From Vulcanimicrobiota bacterium (GTDB lineage: Bacteria; Vulcanimicrobiota; Vulcanimicrobiia; Vulcanimicrobiales; Vulcanimicrobiaceae): a stretch of 6,097 bases of DNA. The notes beneath the pieces were generated by a model. It worked only from the letters and a program-made list of their open reading frames with translations, had not been told where the DNA came from and made no database searches. The position numbers were made by a program, and so were the translations under genes. Each line of letters begins with the position of its first letter. Positions within the stretch are counted from its first letter, which is position 1. The stretch is taken from contig JAFAMS010000104.1 of NCBI GenBank assembly GCA_019233165.1, positions 1-6,097 on the forward strand, written 5' to 3'. Shown piece after piece: positions 1 to 6,097 of this stretch.

Positions 1-703
1 TTGCTTGCGAGAGCAGGTACCCGAGCGTTGCGCCGCCGCCCGCCGATGACGCGCCCTCGGGCTGGGCGCCGCCTTCGACGATGTAGCGGTGCTCCTCGGG
101 GCTTAGACGCTTATCTTCACTCGGGTTTCGATAGAACAGATAGAAGAGCGCGAAGTAGATCAAGCTGATGATACCGGTTACGACGAACATCGCGCGCCAG
201 CCGAAGTAGAACGCAATCGCGGCGACGATAGGGACGCCGATTACGTTCGAAAACTTCGCTGCGGCATCGAAGAGCGAAGTCGCGAGCCCGCGCTCGTTCA
301 GCGGGAACCAGTAGCCGGTCGCTTTCGAAGCGACGGGAAACGCCGGCGTCTCGGCGACGCCGAGAATCAGGCGCGAGCCGAAAATGTGCCAAAAACCGCT
401 CGAGACCGCGGTGATGAAGCAGGCGATCCCCCACATGAACGCGCCGAGACGACCAATCAAGACCACGCCGTAGCGATCCAGAAACACACCGATGGGTATC
501 TGCAAGATCGCATACGTCCACGCGAAGCCGCTCAGGAGGTACCCGTACTCGATGTCCGTGATCCCGAAATCTCTCGAAAGCGAAGGGTGGGCGACCGAAA
601 GGTTCACGCGGTCGAAATAATTGATGAGGATCCCAAATCCGAGTAACAGCCCAATCCACCAGCGCAAATTGCTCGCCGGCCGGCTCATCGTTGCAGTCGC
701 CAT
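1..703 (-). CDS. MFS transporter, anion:cation symporter (ACS) type, N-terminal half (3' end outside window)
   Basis: Reading the minus strand from the ATG at 703-701 gives 234 residues with no stop before the window edge. The protein begins MATATMSRP. Residues 28-37 read NYFDRVNLSV, the TM1 signature of the ACS family (relatives of DgoT, ExuT and GudP). The TM2-TM3 loop carries FLDRYG (74-79), the MFS motif A. Residues 111-145 (RLILGVAETPAFP, then WFP and ERGLATSLFD) match the TM4-TM5 region of hexuronate/galactonate/glucarate transporters. About six hydrophobic segments are visible (roughly 16-34, 53-73, 80-100, 105-125, 148-168, 170-190), followed by the polar central loop from 192. The family imports organic anions, often sugar acids, with protons or cations across the inner membrane; the substrate here cannot be told. 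A second in-frame ATG lies at 688-686. The 703 start is preferred because GGGGAGGG sits four bases upstream. It is divergent from murA and probably unrelated to it. Confidence 0.93.
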   Translation of the reverse strand, partial: MATATMSRPASNLRWWIGLLLGFGILINYFDRVNLSVAHPSLSRDFGITDIEYGYLLSGFAWTYAILQIPIGVFLDRYGVVLIGRLGAFMWGIACFITAVSSGFWHIFGSRLILGVAETPAFPVASKATGYWFPLNERGLATSLFDAAAKFSNVIGVPIVAAIAFYFGWRAMFVVTGIISLIYFALFYLFYRNPSEDKRLSPEEHRYIVEGGAQPEGASSAGGGATLGYLLSQA

Positions 704-804
704 CGCACCCTCCCCACGGCCTTCCGTACCCATAGTCCGACGACACGTCGTACGGTTGCACCCCGGAAACCTAGCCTGGGAAAGCGAACGGTAACGGCAA
801 CATA
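704..804. other. Divergent intergenic spacer between MFS gene and murA
   Basis: This spacer must hold promoters for both directions, but I could not identify a convincing -35/-10 pair. A TTGCAC at 756-761 has no matching -10 element at 16-18 bases. Two small inverted repeats are present: ACGAC/GTCGT (740-744 and 747-751) and CCGTAC/GTACGG (724-729 and 750-755). They overlap at 750-751, so they are not simultaneous stems. They could mark an operator or be chance in GC-rich DNA. Confidence 0.4.
708..715 (-). promoter_or_regulatory. Ribosome binding site of the MFS transporter
   Basis: On the minus strand GGGGAGGG precedes the ATG at 703, with its GGAGG core 5 bases from the start. It decides in favour of this ATG over the in-frame ATG 15 bases further in. 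Confidence 0.75.
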
Positions 805-2157
805 ATGAACTTTCTCGATCGCCTGGAAACGACGCTCCGAGTGCGCGGGGGATACCGCCTCTCCGGCGAGGTCGCTACACACGGCGCCAAGAACGCCGCG
901 CTCCCGATCATGGCCGCCGCCCTGCTCGCGAAGGGGACGGTGACGCTCCACCGCGTCCCGCGCATCACCGACGTCTCGGTGATGTGGTCGCTGCTCGAGG
1001 CGCTCGGGGCGAGGCTTCGGCTCGAAGACGAGCACACGATTACGATCGATGCGACCAACGTCGGGACGGATCGCGCGCCCTATACCCTGGTCCGAAAACT
1101 GGCGGCCTCGTTCGACGTCACGGGACCACTGCTGGGCCGCTTCGGCCGCGCTGAGGTCCCTCTCCCCGGCGGATGCGTCCTGGGAACCCGCGCGACCGAC
1201 ATGCACGAAGCAGCGTTCCGCGCGCTCGGCGCGCAAGTCAAGAACGAACACGGCTACCTCGTCGCCGACGCCGGGGGAAAGCGCTTGCGCGGCGCCACCA
1301 TCGCGCTCCGAACCCCGAGCGTCGGCGCGACCAAGAACGCGATGCTCGCCGCCGTCACGGCGATCGGCGAGACGGTCATCGAGAATGCGGCACTCGAGCC
1401 GGAGGTCACCGATCTCGCTCAGTTCCTGGAAGCGATGGGCGCGCAGATGAAGGGAATCGGAACCGAGACGCTGGTCATTCATGGCGTCCGCGAGCTGCAC
1501 GGGGTCGAATACACGATCATCCCCGACCGGATCGTCACCGGGACGCTCTTGATCTGCGGCGCCGCGACGCGCGGCAACGTCACCGTCACCGACTGCGTCC
1601 CCTCGCATCTCGAGGCGCTACTGACGAAGCTGTCCGAGTGCGGCGTCACGGTCTCGGGCGGCAACGATTACATCTCCGTCGATGCGAGCACGATCACAGG
1701 CGGCACCGATATTTTGACGGCGCCCTATCCCGGCTTCGCGACGGACTTGCAGCCGCCAATGCTTTCATTGCTCTGTACCTGTCCGGGGACGAGCGTCGTC
1801 GAGGAGACGATCTTCAACGCCCGTTTCTCCTACGTGAACGAGCTCGCACGGATGGGCGCCGACGTCCGCGTCGCGATGGAGAGCAACACCGCGCTAATCA
1901 AAGGTACCGAGCGCTTGACCGGTGCGCCCGTCGAGGCACCCGACATCCGGGCGGGCGCCGCCCTCGTCGTCGCCGCCTTGGCAGCGGCGGGTGAAACCGA
2001 GATCATCGGCTTAGAATACATCGATCGCGGTCACGAGCGGCTCGAGGAGATGCTCAGCGCGCTCGGCGGACAGGTGCAGCGCAGCAGCGGGATCACCCCG
2101 CTCTCCGAACCCGCAGGGCTCTTCGAAACGAGCGAGTACCCGAAAATCGCGATGTAG
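805..2157 (+). CDS. murA: UDP-N-acetylglucosamine 1-carboxyvinyltransferase MurA
   Basis: MurA transfers enolpyruvate from phosphoenolpyruvate to UDP-GlcNAc in the cytoplasm, the first committed step of peptidoglycan synthesis. The product is 450 residues against about 420 for typical MurA. It has a slightly long N-terminus and roughly 25 extra C-terminal residues (from about 426) after the usual end. Family landmarks are intact: GAKNAALP at 27-34 with the substrate-binding Lys29-Asn30; the catalytic loop LPGGCVLGTR at 120-129 with Cys124, the residue targeted by fosfomycin; TAPYPGFATD at 305-314 with the catalytic Asp; and DIRAGAAL at 380-387 near the C-terminal PEP-binding arginine. IDRGHERLEE at 406-415 is also typical. 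The ATG at 805 is the start that keeps the N-terminal strand before GGYRLSGEV. It has no good Shine-Dalgarno sequence. A GTG at codon 13 is also possible but no better supported. It is the first gene of a tight block; mreB follows after 46 bases. Confidence 0.97.
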   Translation: MNFLDRLETTLRVRGGYRLSGEVATHGAKNAALPIMAAALLAKGTVTLHRVPRITDVSVMWSLLEALGARLRLEDEHTITIDATNVGTDRAPYTLVRKLAASFDVTGPLLGRFGRAEVPLPGGCVLGTRATDMHEAAFRALGAQVKNEHGYLVADAGGKRLRGATIALRTPSVGATKNAMLAAVTAIGETVIENAALEPEVTDLAQFLEAMGAQMKGIGTETLVIHGVRELHGVEYTIIPDRIVTGTLLICGAATRGNVTVTDCVPSHLEALLTKLSECGVTVSGGNDYISVDASTITGGTDILTAPYPGFATDLQPPMLSLLCTCPGTSVVEETIFNARFSYVNELARMGADVRVAMESNTALIKGTERLTGAPVEAPDIRAGAALVVAALAAAGETEIIGLEYIDRGHERLEEMLSALGGQVQRSSGITPLSEPAGLFETSEYPKIAM

Positions 2158-2191
2158 ACCCTTCTGGTTTAGAGCTGCGTCCTCGTCTTAG

Positions 2192-3184
<993 letters not shown>

Positions 3185-3203
3185 GCCCGGCGCGCTCTTA
3201 GCC

Positions 3204-3857
3204 ATGCTCGCGAGCACGATCGACGCTCGGCGCGAATCTCTGGAGCGCGTGCTCGATGAAGTTGCCGCCGTCGTCGAAGGCGGCGGCATCGTGGTGTATC
3301 CGACCGACACCGTGTACTCCGTCGGCTGCGATCCGTACGAACGCGATGCGATCGGGAAGATCTACGCGAGCAAGGCGCGGCCCCAAGAAGGGCCGCTGAG
3401 CTTGTATCTTGCGAGCGTGCAGGAAGCGCTCGAATACGTCGGCGCCAACCCGTTCGCCGTGATGGCAGTGCGGCGCACGATGCCCGGCCCGATCGCGCTC
3501 GTCGTGCCGCGTCCCGCGTTCATCCCAGAACGCGTGACGTGGGGGAACGACGGTCTCGGACTGCGGGTCCCCGACCATCCGCTCGCGCTTGCAATTTTAG
3601 AGCGTTGCGGTCCGTTAGCCGGTACGAGTGCGAGTCGCGGCGACGACCCGCCGTATGCGGGCGACGACGACCTCTCGCTTCTCCCGGACTGCGACCTTGC
3701 GGTGCTCGACGGCCCGACGCCGCAGCGCGCACGTTCGACGATTCTCGACATCACTCGATCCCAGCCGCGGATCGTCCGCAACGGGGTCATACCGGCAGAG
3801 GTCCTGGAAGAAAAGCTGGGTACGACGATAGCCCGGCCTTACGATCCCAAGCAATGA
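3204..3857 (+). CDS. tsaC: L-threonylcarbamoyladenylate synthase, TsaC/YrdC-Sua5 family
   Basis: This family condenses threonine, bicarbonate and ATP to threonylcarbamoyl-AMP, the donor for the t6A modification at position 37 of ANN-decoding tRNAs. The 217-residue product is a single YrdC domain without the C-terminal Sua5 domain. Visible landmarks are GGGIVVYPTDTVYSVGCD (26-43), SKARP with Lys57 and Arg59 (56-60), PGPIALVVP (94-102), GLRVPDHP (119-126), TSAS (141-144) and STILDI (178-183). In most TsaC proteins the TSAS segment reads TSAN followed by SG; here Asn is Ser and the next residues are RGDD, so the nucleotide-side loop is divergent. The related and less well understood YciO subfamily is therefore a possible alternative. 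ATG at 3204 gives the usual leader length before the first strand, but no Shine-Dalgarno sequence is visible. Translation may depend on coupling to mreB, 19 bases upstream. Confidence 0.88.
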   Translation: MLASTIDARRESLERVLDEVAAVVEGGGIVVYPTDTVYSVGCDPYERDAIGKIYASKARPQEGPLSLYLASVQEALEYVGANPFAVMAVRRTMPGPIALVVPRPAFIPERVTWGNDGLGLRVPDHPLALAILERCGPLAGTSASRGDDPPYAGDDDLSLLPDCDLAVLDGPTPQRARSTILDITRSQPRIVRNGVIPAEVLEEKLGTTIARPYDPKQ

Positions 3858-4564
3858 GACGTTTTTTTCTCGCGCTTGCGCCGCTCGCGCTCGTGTTGCA
3901 CGCGAGCGCGGCGTTTGCCGCCGCTCCGACTCAGGCGCCGCATCCGCCCGCGCCCGCCCCCGCGGCTGCCACGCCACCTCCGAACGCGGGCGCGCGCTTG
4001 GACACCGGCGTCTACACGGTCGAGGGGCAGAACCTCACCTGGAACCAGCGCACCGGCGAGTTCACGATCCCCAAAGATGTGAAGTTCACGCAGCCGGGGA
4101 CCGACGTGACCGGCGATCAAGCCGCCGGGAACTCCCTGCAGAAGAAAGTGACGATCACGGGGCACGTCGTGCTGCACAATTCGAAGCCCGTCTCGTCGGT
4201 AGGCATCACGACGCACGCCGCCTCGGCCGAGCCGCAAACGCTCACGACCGACAAGCTCGCGATCGACGGTCCTGCAAAGATCTACACGGCCGACGGCAAC
4301 GTGAAGTTCACGCAGGGCACGAAGACGGTCACCGCCGCTCACGGACAGCTCAACCAAACGAGTCACTTGCTCGAGCTCAGCGGAAACGTGCACATCGATG
4401 ACGCGTCGAGCGGCCAGTCGATGATCGCCGAAAACGTTACCTACGACACCGCCAACGAGACGGTCACCGCGACGGGGAAACCGTTCCAAATTCGCGCGCC
4501 GGTCCAAAGCGAGGCGCCGGCACCCGCGACCGCCGCGCCGAGCCCGAAGAAGAAAAAGAGGTAG
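3854..4564 (+). CDS. lptA: LptA/OstA-like periplasmic protein
   Basis: LptA proteins form the periplasmic bridge that carries lipopolysaccharide from the inner-membrane LptBFGC complex to LptD in the outer membrane. The product has 236 residues. Residues 1-22 form a signal peptide (MRRFF, hydrophobic core, AFA before the likely cleavage after 22). A Pro/Ala-rich linker covers about 23-46. Two stretches with OstA-type beta pattern follow: about 52-110, and about 129-213 with GNVKFTQ, LELSGNVHI and AENVTYDTANETVTATG. A Pro/Ala linker and the basic tail KKKKR close the protein. The first repeat could instead be LptC-like. The reading frame is open further upstream, but ATG at 3854 is chosen because the signal peptide starts exactly there and its ATG overlaps the tsaC stop (ATGA), a coupling arrangement. 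No other lpt gene is in the window. Function is assigned from fold pattern and signal peptide, so the exact role is less certain than the family. Confidence 0.82.
   Translation: MRRFFLALAPLALVLHASAAFAAAPTQAPHPPAPAPAAATPPPNAGARLDTGVYTVEGQNLTWNQRTGEFTIPKDVKFTQPGTDVTGDQAAGNSLQKKVTITGHVVLHNSKPVSSVGITTHAASAEPQTLTTDKLAIDGPAKIYTADGNVKFTQGTKTVTAAHGQLNQTSHLLELSGNVHIDDASSGQSMIAENVTYDTANETVTATGKPFQIRAPVQSEAPAPATAAPSPKKKKR
4079..4315 (+). repeat. Internal module repeat in the LptA-like gene
   Basis: The 15-base string GTGAAGTTCACGCAG occurs at 4079-4093 and again at 4301-4315, both in frame, encoding VKFTQ at residues 76-80 and 150-154. The spacing is 74 codons, and each copy lies in an OstA-type beta segment. 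This fits duplication of a beta-jelly-roll unit, though only this short string is identical. Confidence 0.5.
4558..4562 (+). promoter_or_regulatory. Ribosome binding site of rarA inside the end of the LptA-like gene
   Basis: GAGGT, preceded by a run of A, overlaps the last sense codon and the stop codon of the upstream gene. It lies 5 bases before ACG at 4568. No comparable sequence precedes the first ATG of the rarA frame at 4655, where the upstream bases are GC-rich with no purine run. Confidence 0.65.
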
Positions 4565-4567
4565 CCG

Positions 4568-5845
4568 ACGCAGTCGCTCTTCGGCGACGGGCCGCAGCCG
4601 GGACGCGGACGCTCGAGAAAACAAGCGCCGGCGAGCGCGCCGCTCGCCGCGCGCATGCGCCCGCGAAAGCTCGACGATTTCGTCGGCCAAGAGCATCTCG
4701 TCGGGGAAGGACGCGCGCTGCGGCGCGCGATCGAAAGCGACACCGTTCCGTCGATGATCTTGTGGGGTCCGCCCGGGACGGGAAAGACGACGCTCGCCGA
4801 GATCATCGCGAGCTCGACCGGCGCGCACTTCGTCGCGCTCTCGGCAGTGAGCGCCGGTGTCGCGGATCTGCGCAAAGTCGTGGCGGCGGCACACGAGCTG
4901 CAGAAGACCGGCCGCCGCACCGTGCTCTTCATCGACGAGATCCATCGTTTCAACAAAGCGCAGCAAGACGCGGTCTTACCGTACGTCGAGGACGGCACGG
5001 TAACGCTCGTCGGGGCGACGACCGAGAACCCCTCGTTCGAAGTGATCTCGGCGCTGCTTTCGCGCTCGCGCGTCTTCGTGCTCTACGCCCTGCGAGACGA
5101 CGAAGTCGCTTCGATCGTCGACCGCGCGCTTGCGGATTCGGAGCGCGGGCTGGGCGGAAAGAAGTTCGTCCTCGAGCCCGCCGCGCGCGACGCGCTCGTC
5201 AACCTCTCGAACGGCGACGCGCGCGTCGCGTTGAACACGCTGGAATTCGCCTCGACCCTCTCCTCCGACGGCGTCATCGCGCCGGCGACCGTCGCCGAAG
5301 CGCTGCAACGGCGGGCAGTCGGTTACGACAAAGCAGGTGAGTCGCACTACGACACGATCAGCGCGTTCATCAAAACGATTCGCGGGAGCGACCCCGACGG
5401 CGCGGTCTACTGGCTCGCGCGGATGCTCGACGGCGGCGAAGATCCGCTCTTCGTGGCGCGGCGGCTCGTGATCTTGGCGAGCGAAGACGTCGGCCTGGCG
5501 GATTCGCGCGCGCTGAGCGTAGCGGTCGCCGCGCAGCAAGCCGTTCACTTCGTCGGGATGCCCGAGGGATTTTATCCGCTCGCGCATGCCACGCTCTACC
5601 TCGCGAAAGCGCCCAAGAGTAACAGTGTCGGCCGCGCGTACGGCGCAGCGATGCGCGACGTGCAGGAAACCCGCAACGATCCAGTGCCCCTGCATCTGCG
5701 CAATGCTCCGACGGGTTTGATGAAGCAACTCGGCTACGGCAAGGACTATCATTACGCGCACGACGACTACTCGATCAAGCAACAGAATCTGCCGGAGAAC
5801 CTCAAAGGGCGCAAGTACTATGACCCCGGCGAGCACGATCGGTAA
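4568..5845 (+). CDS. rarA: Replication-associated recombination protein RarA (MgsA), probable ACG start
   Basis: RarA is a AAA+ ATPase of the clamp-loader group that works at stalled replication forks and single-stranded gaps (E. coli RarA, yeast Mgs1, human WRNIP1). With the proposed start the product has 425 residues, close to the 447 of E. coli. Landmarks: SLFG (3-6), a Pro/Arg-rich linker, PLAARMRP (25-32), Walker A GPPGTGKTT (67-75), Walker B FIDEIHRFNK (121-130), sensor 1 GATTENPSFE (149-158), arginine-finger region LLSRSRV (163-169), sensor 2 NGDAR (215-219). The tetramerisation domain follows, with ASEDVGLAD (304-312), HLRNAPTGLMKQLGYG (376-391) and a closing RKYYDPG. The first ATG in frame (4655) would cut between PLAAR and MRP, inside a conserved block, and has no ribosome binding site. 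ACG at 4568 is the only near-cognate start after the preceding in-frame TAG (4562-4564). The body of the gene is certain; the start is an inference. Confidence 0.95.
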   Translation, partial: TQSLFGDGPQPGRGRSRKQAPASAPLAARMRPRKLDDFVGQEHLVGEGRALRRAIESDTVPSMILWGPPGTGKTTLAEIIASSTGAHFVALSAVSAGVADLRKVVAAAHELQKTGRRTVLFIDEIHRFNKAQQDAVLPYVEDGTVTLVGATTENPSFEVISALLSRSRVFVLYALRDDEVASIVDRALADSERGLGGKKFVLEPAARDALVNLSNGDARVALNTLEFASTLSSDGVIAPATVAEALQRRAVGYDKAGESHYDTISAFIKTIRGSDPDGAVYWLARMLDGGEDPLFVARRLVILASEDVGLADSRALSVAVAAQQAVHFVGMPEGFYPLAHATLYLAKAPKSNSVGRAYGAAMRDVQETRNDPVPLHLRNAPTGLMKQLGYGKDYHYAHDDYSIKQQNLPENLKGRKYYDPGEHDR

Positions 5846-5860
5846 GGCCGGAAAAATGAA

Positions 5861-5885
5861 ACCGGCCGGATGGTATCCGGCCGGT
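5861..5885 (+). terminator. Perfect 11-bp hairpin after rarA, probable terminator
   Basis: ACCGGCCGGAT at 5861-5871 pairs completely with ATCCGGCCGGT at 5875-5885 around a 3-base loop. It starts 15 bases after the rarA stop. The following CTTTC is only a weak T run, so termination may be partial. The first six bases after rarA, GGCCGG at 5846-5851, can pair with CCGGCC at 5862-5867 instead, an alternative fold that would exclude the main hairpin. Confidence 0.65.
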
Positions 5886-5949
5886 CTTTCCCGTTGCTAC
5901 TTCTCGGAGTGTGCAATGGAGCTTCGCACGAGGGTCATGGTAGGCTGAC

Positions 5950-5969
5950 GCTCTGAGAGTGCTCTGAGA
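5950..5969 (+). repeat. Direct repeat of GCTCTGAGA just before the cysteine desulfurase
   Basis: GCTCTGAGA occurs at 5950-5958 and 5961-5969. The two copies are 11 bases apart, about one helical turn, and end 7 bases before the ATG at 5977. A regulator-binding site is possible; no known operator consensus is recognised. Confidence 0.4.
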
Positions 5970-5976
5970 AATACTG

Positions 5977-6097
5977 ATGGATCGCACGTATCTTGATTAC
6001 GCCGCCACGACGCCCGTTCGCCCCGAGGTCCTCGAGGCGATGCTGCCGTTCTTCGCGCAGGCCGCCCACAACCCGAGCTCTTTGCATACGGAGGGGC
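5977..6097 (+). CDS. iscS: Cysteine desulfurase, NifS/IscS family, N-terminus (3' end outside window)
   Basis: These PLP enzymes take sulfur from cysteine, leaving alanine, and hand it on as persulfide for Fe-S cluster assembly and tRNA thiolation. Forty codons are visible. [18 protein letters not shown] (5-22) is the hallmark N-terminus of the NifS/IscS group, followed by LPFF and NPSSLHTEG at 32-40. Subfamily (housekeeping IscS or specialised NifS) cannot be settled, because the PLP lysine and catalytic cysteine loop lie beyond the window. No clear Shine-Dalgarno sequence precedes ATG 5977, but it gives the standard N-terminus. In Bacillus subtilis rarA (yrvN) is followed by cymR, a cysteine desulfurase and mnmA (trmU). 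The same rarA-desulfurase order here, without an Rrf2-type regulator between, suggests a tRNA thiolation gene may follow outside the window. Confidence 0.92.
   Translation, partial: MDRTYLDYAATTPVRPEVLEAMLPFFAQAAHNPSSLHTEG

Noticed and set aside
117..761. Minus-strand open frame of 214 codons over the transporter
   Set aside because: It lies out of frame with the MFS protein, whose own minus-strand frame shows clear family motifs. The product is Arg-rich and unlike any family.
756..784. Possible murA promoter with TTGCAC as -35
   Set aside because: No plausible -10 hexamer lies at 16-18 bases; the resemblance is likely chance.
685..1608. Minus-strand open frame of 307 codons opposite murA
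   Set aside because: It has shadow composition and overlaps the start of the MFS gene and the catalytic region of murA.
3539..3853. Upstream extension of the LptA-like gene to 3539
   Set aside because: The extension overlaps tsaC in another frame, is Arg-rich, and would bury the signal peptide that begins at 3854.
4655..4657. ATG as the rarA start
   Set aside because: It falls inside the conserved PLAAR-MRP block and has no ribosome binding site; it remains the fallback if ACG is not used.
3839..4966. Long minus-strand open frame (375 codons) across the LptA-like gene and rarA
   Set aside because: It spans two recognised plus-strand genes and is Arg-rich with no recognisable domain.

Overview
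The window is about two-thirds G+C and densely coded. It reads as ordinary chromosomal DNA from a diderm bacterium. A periplasmic LptA/OstA-type protein with a signal peptide implies an outer membrane. The gene order (murA next to an mreB/mbl-type gene, rarA followed by a NifS/IscS cysteine desulfurase) resembles arrangements known from Firmicutes and other Terrabacteria rather than Proteobacteria. A GC-rich diderm terrabacterial lineage, for example Eremiobacterota/WPS-2-like, is my guess from gene content only and is not proven by the sequence.

Layout. On the minus strand at the left edge lies the N-terminal half of an MFS transporter of the anion:cation symporter type; it runs out of the window at base 1. 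A 101-base divergent spacer separates it from a plus-strand block: murA (805-2157), mreB (2204-3184), tsaC/YrdC (3204-3857), lptA-like (3854-4564) and rarA (4568-5845). Gaps in this block are 46, 19, -4 and 3 bases, so it is probably one operon. An 11-bp perfect hairpin follows rarA as a likely terminator. After a 131-base spacer a cysteine desulfurase begins at 5977 and leaves the window at its right edge.

Together the block combines envelope building with housekeeping. MurA makes the first committed peptidoglycan precursor, MreB organises the elongation machinery, and the LptA-like protein belongs to outer-membrane lipid transport. TsaC (the tRNA t6A modification), RarA (replication fork maintenance) and the desulfurase (sulfur for Fe-S clusters and tRNA thiolation) are general functions.

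The most notable observation concerns translation starts. mreB and rarA both lack any in-frame ATG, GTG or TTG that would give a complete protein. Each instead has a good Shine-Dalgarno sequence just before a non-standard codon: CTG at 2204 for mreB and ACG at 4568 for rarA. An in-frame stop lies immediately upstream in both cases, which limits the alternatives. The ATG-started plus-strand genes here have weak or no Shine-Dalgarno sequences. I found no mobile element, CRISPR array, tRNA or rRNA, and no unknown multi-gene system.
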